Assembly: GCF_030145145.1 (NCBI RefSeq)
Contig: NZ_JAQYWD010000041.1
Span: 1 to 61,383 of the forward strand
From: Desulfobacula sp.
Lineage (GTDB): Bacteria > Desulfobacterota > Desulfobacteria > Desulfobacterales > Desulfobacteraceae
Length of the DNA: 61,383 nucleotides
Direction of reading: 5' to 3'
Part shown: in pieces, positions 1 through 8,254 of the stretch
Numbering within the stretch: the first letter of the stretch is position 1
How the letters are laid out: each line of letters begins with the position of its first letter
Position numbers and translations under genes: made by a program
Notes under the pieces: generated by a model
The model's database searches: none
What the model saw: the letters and a program-made list of their open reading frames with translations, nothing else
What the model was told of the DNA's origin: nothing

Positions 1-90
1 GAGTCTTTGGGGGAGCTTTGTGACATAGTAAATAAGGAAAAATTTTTATACCCCGGGACAGAACTGAAACTGGTATTTAAGGCTGCATAA
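1..90 (+). CDS. C-terminal end of an unidentified protein (truncated by window edge)
   Basis: The first 30 codons are open from base 1 and end in TAA. The encoded tail ends in YPGTELKLVFKAA. The short motif YPGT-L-LVF recalls the C-termini of some transposases, but this is memory of a pattern, not a firm match. No start is visible, so function cannot be assigned; it may also be a chance open frame. Confidence 0.4.
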   Translation, partial: ESLGELCDIVNKEKFLYPGTELKLVFKAA

Positions 91-701
91 GCTGCATTTA
101 AATTTGGCTAATGTCAGGAGCTCTGAATTTAGGAATAGTGTAACGCTATTTACCTAAAGGGCGTTTAATTTTTTTGGTAGTAGGGACCGCAATAAAAATC
201 AATCTGGTGACATATAGTATTCAAAGTCTGGGTTTTGAAAAGGGTATGAGCAACACCACATGTTGGTATTCCGAGAAATTAAAACCCTCGCAACATAACA
301 CGTTATAAGGCGCTTCCAGAACTCTGGCCAGGACCAACAACATTACTTCTTCCCGTCCTGCCTGTTTTATAATTGGAACCGATTAACTTTCATGCCGTTA
401 GCGGTGATGTATGTCTTTTTTCCACGAACAGATGTATCAGCCACCTGCGGCAAGTATATTATCATTTTTTTTGCTGAATTTTATACACATCATAACTTTT
501 TTTTAAAATAATCCTGAACCGGCCCTATTTTTCTGGTGACGGTATCACCCTTGAAAAGCCTGGTAGTACTACTGATTCAAATAGTTAAAATCATTCATGT
601 AAAAAGGCATATAAATTAATCTTATGACATCATGATAAAAGGTTATTTGCAAACGGCTTAAGGCTATGTGATTAATTTCGACACAACAGGAGGAAAAATC
701 T
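91..701. other. Intergenic stretch upstream of the catabolic cluster
   Basis: About 610 bases with no convincing gene on either strand. AT-rich runs lie at about 440-620. It should contain the promoter of the ligase gene, but I cannot pick out a confident -35/-10 pair or a clear LysR-type site. No terminal inverted repeats of an insertion sequence are evident. Confidence 0.5.
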
Positions 702-2291
702 ATGACTTTTAAAAACATTGAAATTCAACCTTGGCAATCCCACTTCACTCTGCCTGACCAGTTTAACATGGAGACCCTGCTCCTTGAGCGCCATATAGAT
801 AATGGTCGAGGGAACAACATCGCAATATATTGTGGTGATGAAGAAATCACATATCATCAACTTGGGGAACTCACCAACAAAGCTGGAAACGGCATGACTA
901 AATTGGGACTCAAGCCGCACCAAAGAGTTATATTATTACTACATGACAGCCCAACGTTTTTTTCCACCTTTTTGGGAGTTATGAAAGTGGGTGCCGTACC
1001 GGTGCCCATCAACGTCATGGCAACATCTGAAGATTTAGCCTATTTCATCAATGACAGCAAAGCAGCATTTGTTGTAGTGGAGCAGGAACTTCTGAACAAA
1101 CTCGAACCTATTCTTGAAGACTGCCCTGAACTTCAGAAAGTAGTGGTCAAAGGTTCGACTGCAGGTCATACCTCATTTGAGGAAATGATTCAAATCGCCT
1201 CATCAAAATTGTCCGTCTATCCAACCAAACAAAACGATCAGTCCTACTGGCTTTACACTTCAGGCACAACCGGTCAACCCAAAGGAGTGGTCCATTTGCA
1301 CAGGGACCTTGCATACGCTGTAGAGCCCTGGGGTCACAATGTCGTTGGATTTACGCCTGAAGATACCGTGTACTGCATCTCTAGATTATTCTTTTCATAT
1401 GGGTTAAACAATGGATTATATCTTCCGCTCTACTACGGTGGATCAGTCATCCTTACCGAGGATCGTCCTCTCCCCGAAAACATAACAAAAATATTAAAGC
1501 GCTACCGGCCGACACTGTTTTTCTCAGTGCCCACCTCATACGGTCAGCTCTTGAATTATCTGGAAGAAAAAAAAATCGACCTGGACTTAAATTCCCTGCG
1601 TCATTGCATGTCCGCTGGAGAAGCCTTACCTGCTCCTTTGTATGAGAGGTGGTTAAACCGCTTCGGCATAGAAATTCTTGATGGTATAGGGTCCTCAGAG
1701 GTGGGTTGGGTATACATTGCCAATCGTCCCGGCAAGGTCAAGAAAAAAAGCTGTGGTACCCCTCTTCCAGGCTACAAGGTGGAGGTACGAGACGAAGATG
1801 GCAATAAGCTTTCAAATGGTGAGGAAGGAGAACTTTGGGTATCAAGCAACACTTTAGCTAGCTGCTATTGGAATAAACCCGACAAAACAGCGGATACGTT
1901 TCAAGATGGATGGATGAAGACTGGGGATCGGATACGTGTCGATAAGAAGGGTTACGTTTATTACGCCGGCAGAAGCGACGATGCACTCAAGGTAGGCGGT
2001 ATTTGGGTATCTCCCCTGGAGGTAGAAGAAGCTCTTCTGGAACATACGGCTGTGGCGGAATGCGCCGTGGTACCTCAAAAAGACGAAATGGGCCTGATTA
2101 AACCCAAGGCTTTTGTAAACCTTAAAAATGGATATGAACAGAATGAAGCGTTTATTGCCGAACTGAAGGCCTTTGTTAAGCAAAGACTGGCGCCATACAA
2201 ATACCCTCGCTGGGTAGAAATTGTTGAAGAAATACCCAAAACGTCAACTGGGAAGATCCAGCGTTACATGTTGCGGAAGAGGGTAGATTAA
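702..2291 (+). CDS. Acyl-CoA ligase, benzoate-CoA ligase-like
   Basis: 529-residue AMP-forming ligase that would activate a carboxylic acid to its CoA thioester with ATP. Visible motifs are the P-loop YTSGTTGQPKG (residues 185-195), the A5-type motif GIGSSEVGW, the A7 motif GWMKTGDR, the hinge GRSDDALKVGG and the catalytic Lys518 in TGKIQR. Length and the GG-W-SP-EVE start of the lid fit the benzoate-CoA ligase subfamily; the actual acid is unknown. Start chosen at ATG with AGGAGG at 689-694. It is the first gene of a cluster of FAD, Fe-S and tungsten oxidoreductases, so it probably activates the acid they produce. Its C-terminal lid is the closest relative in the window of the lid fused to the Tm-1-like protein at 16119. 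Confidence 0.88.
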   Translation: MTFKNIEIQPWQSHFTLPDQFNMETLLLERHIDNGRGNNIAIYCGDEEITYHQLGELTNKAGNGMTKLGLKPHQRVILLLHDSPTFFSTFLGVMKVGAVPVPINVMATSEDLAYFINDSKAAFVVVEQELLNKLEPILEDCPELQKVVVKGSTAGHTSFEEMIQIASSKLSVYPTKQNDQSYWLYTSGTTGQPKGVVHLHRDLAYAVEPWGHNVVGFTPEDTVYCISRLFFSYGLNNGLYLPLYYGGSVILTEDRPLPENITKILKRYRPTLFFSVPTSYGQLLNYLEEKKIDLDLNSLRHCMSAGEALPAPLYERWLNRFGIEILDGIGSSEVGWVYIANRPGKVKKKSCGTPLPGYKVEVRDEDGNKLSNGEEGELWVSSNTLASCYWNKPDKTADTFQDGWMKTGDRIRVDKKGYVYYAGRSDDALKVGGIWVSPLEVEEALLEHTAVAECAVVPQKDEMGLIKPKAFVNLKNGYEQNEAFIAELKAFVKQRLAPYKYPRWVEIVEEIPKTSTGKIQRYMLRKRVD

Positions 2292-2538
2292 TAAAACTTA
2301 AGCCCTACTGATTGGTTATGGAAAGGCGAAAATAGTGTGAGGAGGTGATACAGCGTCGGTAAAATGGTTGATGGAATTATTTTCCTACAAAAGACCATGG
2401 TTACTGCTCTTAAAAATAGATTCTCCGATTCATACACCCAATACCACTAAATTATTTTTAATAAGTAAGGACTAAATATTTTTATCAACCGGTCCTGAAA
2501 AAATGTACCACTTTTAAGCGAAAGGAAGAGAGGAAGAG

Positions 2539-4002
2539 ATGACTCTAGAACAAGAACTTAAAGCCATTGTAGGAAAAGAAAATGTCTTTGAGGTTGCTGA
2601 AGTGCTCGAAAGCTACGCTCAAGACAATAGTTTTTCTTCAGTCAAAACGCCACGGTGTGTGGTAAAACCACATAGTACGGAGGATGTTCAGAAAATTGTC
2701 AAGCTGGCAAGCGCCAACAAGACACCTCTTGTGCCGGTTAGCTCAGGAGCGCCTCATTTCAATGGTGATACTTTGCCGGAGGTGGAAGGTGCGGTTATCT
2801 TGGATATGAGCGGGATGAAGAAAATTCTCAGGATAGACCGTCGAAATCGTGTGGCCATGATCGAGCCTGGAGTCACTTTTGATGAACTGATTCCGGAGTT
2901 AAAGAAAGAGCAATTGGCTCCCTTTATGCCCTTGACGCCACGAAACACAAAATCAGTCCTCACTACGTGGCTTGAGAGGAATCCCATAACAATGCCGAAG
3001 CATCATTGGGATGGTCAAGACCCTTTGCTGTGTCTTGAGGTTGTATACGGAAATGGAGATCTTTTCCGGACCGGCTCAGCCGCAGGTCCGGGCTCAATAG
3101 AAGAACAATTAGAAGTCGGTCGCGCCCAGGTGAGACCCGGCGGTCCTTCCCAGGTAGATTATGCCAAATTAGCTCAAGGGGCTCAGGGCACTATGGGTTT
3201 GGTGACCTGGATATCGATGAAATGCAAAGTACTTCCCGATGAGAAACGCTCATTTCTGGTTGGATCAGATGATATTGTCAGACTTTATGACCTTGCGCGG
3301 AAAAGCATATACAATCGGCATGATGCTCAGTGCTTGATATTGAACCGCCTGAACTTAGCTTCCCTGATGAAAGGAACAAAAGAAGAAATAACGGCCCTTT
3401 CTCAAGAACTACCTTCGTGGATACTGGTAATTGTTCTGGAAGGCGGAGGGTTGTTCCCGGAGGATCGGGTAGCGTATCAGGAAAAGGAATTCCTGGAAGA
3501 AGCCGAAAGGTTCGACCTCAAACCGGAAGAATCTATTGCAGGTGTCACCGCCGAAGATGTTGAAAATGTATTGGGAAAATCATCCGGACAAGACTACTGG
3601 AAACTTAGATACAAAGGGGGATGTCAGGATATATTCTTCATAACGACACTAAAACAAACTGCTGGTTTCGTTGAAAAAGTGAAAGAGCTGGCAGGGGCTT
3701 ACCAATATTCAAACGAGGATATTGGTGTATACATTCAGCCGGCCTTTCAAGGCGTCAACTGCCATTGTGAATTTAACCTTAACTACGATCCGGGCAATGT
3801 TGAAGAAACGGACAAGGTAAAGGCATTTTTTAAGGAGAGCAGCCGAGCCATTGCCGATATGGGGGGGTTCTTTTCCCGTCCTTATGGGCCTTGGGCGGAC
3901 ATCGCTTATGGTGCCGCTCCGGATAGTGTGGATGCCATAAAGAGACTTAAAAATATTTTTGATCCCGATGGTATTCTGAATCCAGGAAAACTGTGCGTAT
4001 AA
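2539..4002 (+). CDS. FAD-binding oxidoreductase (GlcD/VAO-type flavoprotein)
   Basis: 487 residues. The N-terminal half has the PCMH-type FAD-binding fold (PRCVVKPHSTEDVQKIVKLA, then a VPVSSGAPHFNGDT segment at the pyrophosphate-binding position), and the protein ends in the typical DPDGILNPGKL. The family oxidises hydroxy acids, alcohols or alkylphenols and passes electrons to a partner. A purine-rich RBS (GGAAGAGAGGAAGAG) precedes the ATG. It is followed after 10 bases by a CCG-domain Fe-S gene and then by a second FAD gene, giving a FAD - Fe-S - FAD order reminiscent of GlcD-GlcF-GlcE, though sequences and sizes differ. The substrate is unknown; the two FAD proteins may form one complex or act on successive steps. 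Confidence 0.85.
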   Translation: MTLEQELKAIVGKENVFEVAEVLESYAQDNSFSSVKTPRCVVKPHSTEDVQKIVKLASANKTPLVPVSSGAPHFNGDTLPEVEGAVILDMSGMKKILRIDRRNRVAMIEPGVTFDELIPELKKEQLAPFMPLTPRNTKSVLTTWLERNPITMPKHHWDGQDPLLCLEVVYGNGDLFRTGSAAGPGSIEEQLEVGRAQVRPGGPSQVDYAKLAQGAQGTMGLVTWISMKCKVLPDEKRSFLVGSDDIVRLYDLARKSIYNRHDAQCLILNRLNLASLMKGTKEEITALSQELPSWILVIVLEGGGLFPEDRVAYQEKEFLEEAERFDLKPEESIAGVTAEDVENVLGKSSGQDYWKLRYKGGCQDIFFITTLKQTAGFVEKVKELAGAYQYSNEDIGVYIQPAFQGVNCHCEFNLNYDPGNVEETDKVKAFFKESSRAIADMGGFFSRPYGPWADIAYGAAPDSVDAIKRLKNIFDPDGILNPGKLCV

Positions 4003-4012
4003 GGAGAATGAA

Positions 4013-5290
4013 ATGAGCTTAGAAGTATATGAACGTGATATGACTCGCTGCAGCAGGTGTTCCTATTGCAAATTTGTGCCCCATGTAAAATGGAAAAATT
4101 ATGAAACTGCTGCGGTTTGTCCAAGTATCAGCCGATATCACTTTCACAGTTGGTCGGCCGGGGGGAAAATGATTACCGGTCTGGCGCTTCTTAGGGGTCG
4201 GATTGAGTATTCGGATACTTTGATGGACATTGTTTATCAATGCTGTATGGACGGTGCCTGTGATGTTTCCTGCAAAAACCAGCGGGATCTGGAGCCTCTG
4301 GAAATGATGCTTTCGTTGCGGGCAAAAATGGTCGAGGATGGTCAGCTTCATCCTGCTCATATGTTTGCAATTGACGGTCTGAAAAAAGAAGACAATATGT
4401 TGCAGCAGAAAAAGGCGGATCGTGGCAGATGGGCTGAAGGACTGGACGTCAAGGACCTGACAAAAGAAAAGGCCGACGTTTTATTTCACGCCGGATGCCG
4501 GCTTAGTTTCGACGAAGCGCTTTGGGATATTTCCCGAGGGGCCATCAAGATTCTCAAAAAAGCGGGTGTTGATGTGGGCATAATGGGAAAAGACGAGGCT
4601 TGTTGCGGCGGCCGGGCCTATGAAATGGGTTATCAGGGAGAACTCACCAAATATGCTGAGCATAACCTGGACGTCTGGAAAAACGCAGGAGTCAAAACTG
4701 TTGTAACCTCCTGCGCTGAATGTTACCAGGCGTTTAAGGTTCTTTACGATAAGATCGGCAAAAAGCCTACCGTAAAAATTCTTCACATCACCGAATTTAT
4801 CGAACAATTGATCGAAGAAGGCAAGTTGAAGCTTGACAATGAGGTTCCAATGACAGTGACCTATCATGATCCCTGTCATCTTGGCAGGTTGGCTGAACCT
4901 TGGATCCACTGGGAAGGTGAAGAGAAAAAGGTTATGGGTCAGATGATTGTTCATGATCCACCTAAGACATATAGACGAGGCGCCAATGGCGTGTATGACG
5001 CACCCAGGAACGTTCTGAAAAGCATTCCGGGTCTTAAATTGGTAGAGATGGATAGAATCAGGGAATACGCATGGTGTTGCGGAGCTGGCGGCGGAGTGAT
5101 AGACGCTTACCCTGATTTCGCACAATGGACAGCGGCAGAAAGATTGAAGGAAGCTGAAAACACAGGAGCGGATGCTATCGTAACTGCGTGCTCATGGTGC
5201 GAGAGGAATTTTCTCGACACCGTTAAAGAAAACGGAAATTCCATCCAGGTCTTAGACATTATCCAGCTTGTTCAAAAAGCAATGGTATAA
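4013..5290 (+). CDS. Fe-S oxidoreductase with two CCG domains
   Basis: 425 residues. An N-terminal cluster-binding motif CSRCSYC (residues 13-19) with a following CP, then CMDGACDVSC, fit [4Fe-4S] ferredoxin-type ligation. Two CCG-type cysteine-rich domains follow: HAGCRLS with EACCGGRAYEMG and SCAECY, then YHDPCHLGR with WCCGAGGG and ACSWCERN. This layout is shared by GlcF, HdrD and related electron-transfer subunits. RBS AAGGAG; AUG 10 bases after the preceding stop and 9 bases before the next gene, so one transcript is likely. Inferred role: accept electrons from the flanking flavoproteins and pass them to ETF or a membrane quinone pool. Confidence 0.87.
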   Translation: MSLEVYERDMTRCSRCSYCKFVPHVKWKNYETAAVCPSISRYHFHSWSAGGKMITGLALLRGRIEYSDTLMDIVYQCCMDGACDVSCKNQRDLEPLEMMLSLRAKMVEDGQLHPAHMFAIDGLKKEDNMLQQKKADRGRWAEGLDVKDLTKEKADVLFHAGCRLSFDEALWDISRGAIKILKKAGVDVGIMGKDEACCGGRAYEMGYQGELTKYAEHNLDVWKNAGVKTVVTSCAECYQAFKVLYDKIGKKPTVKILHITEFIEQLIEEGKLKLDNEVPMTVTYHDPCHLGRLAEPWIHWEGEEKKVMGQMIVHDPPKTYRRGANGVYDAPRNVLKSIPGLKLVEMDRIREYAWCCGAGGGVIDAYPDFAQWTAAERLKEAENTGADAIVTACSWCERNFLDTVKENGNSIQVLDIIQLVQKAMV

Positions 5291-5299
5291 GGAGAGAAT

Positions 5300-6865
5300 A
5301 TGAGTATTTCAAAAGAAGCTTACCGTGCACTGGAAGGTATTGTTGGGCCTGAATATATTTCCCAGGATCCTGTCATCATGGACAGTTATTGTTTTGTGTG
5401 GGGAAATGAAGTCATGTTCGGGGACAAATTTGCTGCAAGACCCATTGCAGTTATCATCCCAGGATCTGCCGAGGAGGTTCAAGAGGTTGTAAAGGTCTGC
5501 AATCAATATAATGTTAAATTCAGACCGCATGCAACGGGCTGGGAGGCGACTGCTTTGTCGGCGGCCGAAGGATTTCTTCCCATAGATTTGAGAAGATTAA
5601 ACAAGATCATAGAAATTAATGAAGATAGCATGTACGGCGTTGTTGAGCCTTATGTTTCGATAGGCGCGCTAACCATCGAGGCAACAAAAAAAGGAATGCG
5701 ATGCTACTCCCTGGGCGCTGGCCCCAGTGCATCCGTGGTTGCCAGCTCAACGTCTCATTGCGGAATTGGAAACGCATCCATCTTTACAGGGGTCGGCGGC
5801 CGTTCCGTTTTAGGCGTCGAATGGATCTTGCCGGATGGGAAATTATTAAGGCTGGGTTCTCTCGGTGCCGGCTGCGGGTGGTTCTCTGGAGACGGACCCG
5901 GTCCAAGCCTTCGTGGCGCCATGAGGGGCGTTGTCGGAGCCAATGGGGGCTTGGGTGTCATCACCAAGGTGGCTGTAAAGCTTACCCCATGGTATGGGCC
6001 GAAAGTATTGGAAACATCCAATAATCCTCCCTCATATAGCAATGATCTACCGGAAAACTTTAAGGTATTTACAATGACATTCCCCACTCGGGAGGATGTT
6101 GTGGATGCCCTTTATTTAATCAGTGAGGAAGAAATATCACATGTTTGCAGCAGGCGGGGACCCTTTGCCGTCGCGTCCGGTCTGGTGGGTTCAAATGAAG
6201 AAATGTGGGAGTTATGGAAAAAAGGGATTTACCAGAAAAAATGCGCTAATTCAATCGTTCTGATCATGGACTCTACCTCCCCTGAATGCTTAGAGTACAG
6301 AGTAAAGGTGTTAAACAAGATTGTGGAAAAAACCAATGGCGCCTACTTTACCGAAGATTCTCACAGAGATGGGGGCAAATACGCTCATGGCTTGTTGGGG
6401 ATCGGCGGAAACAAAGGTGCTTTCCGGGCAGGCGGTACTTTCAATGAAGGACCGGGAGCAGAAGAGACCATGGACTCTCTCCTGAATTTGCAAGTGATGG
6501 CCAATGAGTTAAAGGAAGAATTCGTAAAGACCGGTAAATTGCTTGACGACGGAGACCCCATTTGGTTACAGCCCTTCGAACAAGGCCAGATCGGCGGACA
6601 TGGAGAAATTCCCGTACGGTTTGACCCCTGTGACAAAGAGGCGGTTAAAGTTGCCAGGGAACATTACGAAGAAGCCTGTAAAAGAGAACTTGCTTCTAAA
6701 CTCGGTATCGGACCGCTTGAAGGTGGAATTGGGTTTAATGACGAAATTAACGATACCGCAGGACCGGAAACAATGAATTATCACCTTTGGATGAAAAAAA
6801 TAAAAAAGGCGCTGGATCCCAATCTGGTATCAGAAGCCTCTTTTTATACAAATCCCAAGGAATAA
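5300..6865 (+). CDS. FAD-linked oxidase of the vanillyl-alcohol oxidase/4-cresol dehydrogenase type
   Basis: 521 residues. The FAD_binding_4 region includes ARPIAVIIPGSAEEVQEVVK and an RPHATGWEATA loop; a GGRSVLGVEWILPDGKLLRLG segment and the sequence RGVVGANGGLGVITKVAVKL are typical of VAO-superfamily flavoproteins. The length (about 520) matches 4-cresol dehydrogenase and vanillyl-alcohol oxidase better than GlcD, but I cannot see an FAD-linking His/Tyr with certainty. RBS AAGGAG just before ATG, 9 bases after the CCG gene. In context it could oxidise a benzylic or similar alcohol/methyl group to the aldehyde handled by the aldehyde oxidoreductase downstream. Substrate assignment is inference. 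Confidence 0.82.
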   Translation: MSISKEAYRALEGIVGPEYISQDPVIMDSYCFVWGNEVMFGDKFAARPIAVIIPGSAEEVQEVVKVCNQYNVKFRPHATGWEATALSAAEGFLPIDLRRLNKIIEINEDSMYGVVEPYVSIGALTIEATKKGMRCYSLGAGPSASVVASSTSHCGIGNASIFTGVGGRSVLGVEWILPDGKLLRLGSLGAGCGWFSGDGPGPSLRGAMRGVVGANGGLGVITKVAVKLTPWYGPKVLETSNNPPSYSNDLPENFKVFTMTFPTREDVVDALYLISEEEISHVCSRRGPFAVASGLVGSNEEMWELWKKGIYQKKCANSIVLIMDSTSPECLEYRVKVLNKIVEKTNGAYFTEDSHRDGGKYAHGLLGIGGNKGAFRAGGTFNEGPGAEETMDSLLNLQVMANELKEEFVKTGKLLDDGDPIWLQPFEQGQIGGHGEIPVRFDPCDKEAVKVAREHYEEACKRELASKLGIGPLEGGIGFNDEINDTAGPETMNYHLWMKKIKKALDPNLVSEASFYTNPKE

Positions 6866-6947
6866 TAGCACTAGCCGAAAAACGAGACGGTTTACAGCAC
6901 AATAAATGTAATGTGAGAAAGAGTAGCCTTAAACGTGGGAGAAACAC

Positions 6948-7012
6948 TGTTTTGTCCCTGCCGATTCCGATTCAAAAAAAATCGTTTTTAGAGATCGGCA
7001 GGGAACAAAACA
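6948..7012 (+). repeat. Long hairpin, 18/19-bp arms
   Basis: Left arm 6948-6965 (TGTTTTGTCCCTGCCGAT) pairs with 6994-7012 with a single bulged base; a small inner stem (CGATT/AATCG) lies in the loop. It sits between the VAO-like gene and the small Gly-Gly protein. It could be a transcription attenuator or processing site, or the relic of a miniature mobile element. No U-run follows on the + strand, so a simple intrinsic terminator is less likely. Confidence 0.7.
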
Positions 7013-7042
7013 CGATCAATTTAATAACGTCAAAAGGGTAAT

Positions 7043-7249
7043 ATGGAGAGAATAGTAACGGTCAAATTACTATCCAGTGGCGAAACCATAGAAGTATCTC
7101 GAGAGAAAGCACAAAAAATTTTGCAAAATACTTACAAAGATCCTATTGGCGGACTCGTCATCGATGGAAAAACCAATAAAGTCATTCATCATTTAAGTTC
7201 GGATGTGGAATGTATATGTGTTCTGGAGAAATTTCTTGATGGTGGTTAG
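7043..7249 (+). CDS. Small protein ending in Gly-Gly, possible ThiS/MoaD-like sulfur carrier
   Basis: 68 residues, start at ATG with AAAAGGG just upstream. The size, the ending EKFLDGG and the pattern of a GLVIDGK strand followed by a C-terminal strand before Gly-Gly resemble ThiS/MoaD beta-grasp sulfur carriers, which are thiocarboxylated on the last Gly. Tungsten aldehyde oxidoreductases need a molybdopterin-type cofactor and one is encoded 2 kb downstream. The match is by eye only, and the middle of the protein does not align clearly, so it may simply be an unrelated small protein. Confidence 0.55.
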   Translation: MERIVTVKLLSSGETIEVSREKAQKILQNTYKDPIGGLVIDGKTNKVIHHLSSDVECICVLEKFLDGG

Positions 7250-7301
7250 AGCCATTCGCCATTTGGGCTTGATCATCGTTTCGGCCAATACCCAGAAGGA
7301 G

Positions 7302-7408
7302 TCAGGCTTGCGTTATTGACGCTTTTGCTGAATTTATTTGCTATTACAGTCTGTTATCAAAAGCATGGAGCCTGATAAAAGATTCAGCCTCCAATAACAC
7401 AAGCCTGA
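7302..7408 (+). repeat. Large nested hairpin (about 107 bases)
   Basis: TCAGGCTTGCGTTATTG (7302-7318) pairs with 7392-7408 with one mismatch, and inside it GCTGAAT pairs with ATTCAGC. The element fills most of the gap between the small Gly-Gly protein gene and the HD gene. It looks like a miniature palindromic element or a structured RNA; no protein is encoded. Confidence 0.65.
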
Positions 7409-7497
7409 GCCCGTTGAACCATCAATTACGACAAGTGGGCGAAGTTAGGATCAAGCCCCGCCATTTAACTGATTTGCTTTTATATGAGGCGTGAAAA

Positions 7498-8091
7498 ATG
7501 ATTGAAATGAATACGATTGAAAAAACACTTTTTAACGAAGCAAAACCATATTTATCAATAAGAAGAAACGAAATACACACACAAAACGTAATCGACTTTG
7601 CATTTAAGCTGTTACAGGAAGAAAAAGGCGACAGGGACATTGTGATACCTGCAGCCATTTTGCACGACGTTGGTTGGATTAAAATCTCCGAGGACAACAT
7701 AAGAAAAGCAATGGGCCCCAACGGTGATGAGAGCATCGTTAGGGTCCATGAAGAGGAAGGCGTCAAAATAGCAGAGGGCATACTTGAAAAACATTTAAAC
7801 TCTCATCGAAAAATATCAGAAATCCTCGAAATTATATCCGGTCACGACACTAGAGAAGATGCACTATCCATGAATGATAAAATCGTTAAAGATGCCGACA
7901 AACTTTCACGGTACGATGTGTCTTTTTTAAATTTAGTGGATTGGTGTGATTTTACAACCCAGGAACTGTTTCACCAACTTGAATCAAATATATCGAAATG
8001 GTTTTTTCTACCTTTGTCTAAAAAAATAGCGAACGAAGAATTGATCAAAAGGAGGAAAGAAACACTTAAATACTGTGAAGTGAGCGGTTAA
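7498..8091 (+). CDS. HD-domain phosphohydrolase-like protein
   Basis: 197 residues. Metal-binding residues of an HD domain are visible: His27, His56-Asp57 in AAILHDVGW, His84, His116 and the Asp pair in KDADKLSRYD near 132-134. Such proteins hydrolyse phosphate esters of nucleotides or small metabolites; this sequence gives no substrate. RBS is weak (GAGGCG). It lies inside the catabolic cluster, bracketed by hairpin elements, and may be an insertion into it or a housekeeping repair enzyme. Confidence 0.78.
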   Translation: MIEMNTIEKTLFNEAKPYLSIRRNEIHTQNVIDFAFKLLQEEKGDRDIVIPAAILHDVGWIKISEDNIRKAMGPNGDESIVRVHEEEGVKIAEGILEKHLNSHRKISEILEIISGHDTREDALSMNDKIVKDADKLSRYDVSFLNLVDWCDFTTQELFHQLESNISKWFFLPLSKKIANEELIKRRKETLKYCEVSG

Positions 8092-8141
8092 CACATTCCC
8101 GGTCTCCACGATTCCATGTCCATGACTTCCAAACAACACTC

Positions 8142-8160
8142 TTTTACCATGATGGTAAAA
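8142..8160. promoter_or_regulatory. 19-bp hyphenated palindrome
   Basis: TTTTACCAT-G-ATGGTAAAA, perfect 9-base arms around one base, lies 95 bases upstream of the outer-membrane protein gene and 51 bases after the HD gene. Its size and symmetry fit a repressor or activator site; it could instead end the HD transcript. No regulator can be assigned. Confidence 0.45.
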
Positions 8161-8254
8161 TTAGGGCCGACAAGGAAGAAAAATTTGTGGCATATGGTCT
8201 TTGTTTAGGGGGTTGGGCGATTCATCAACGGATTAAAGAAAGGATTAGGATCTC

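Noticed and set aside
290-410. attC-like integron site (CATAACACGTTATAAGG ... GCCGTTAGCG)
   Set aside because: The core sites do not fit RYYYAAC/GTTRRRY and the arms do not pair well; no integron integrase is nearby.
4481-5125. 214-codon open frame on the - strand
   Set aside because: It lies wholly inside the CCG Fe-S gene, whose motifs are clear; no RBS or family pattern on the opposite strand.
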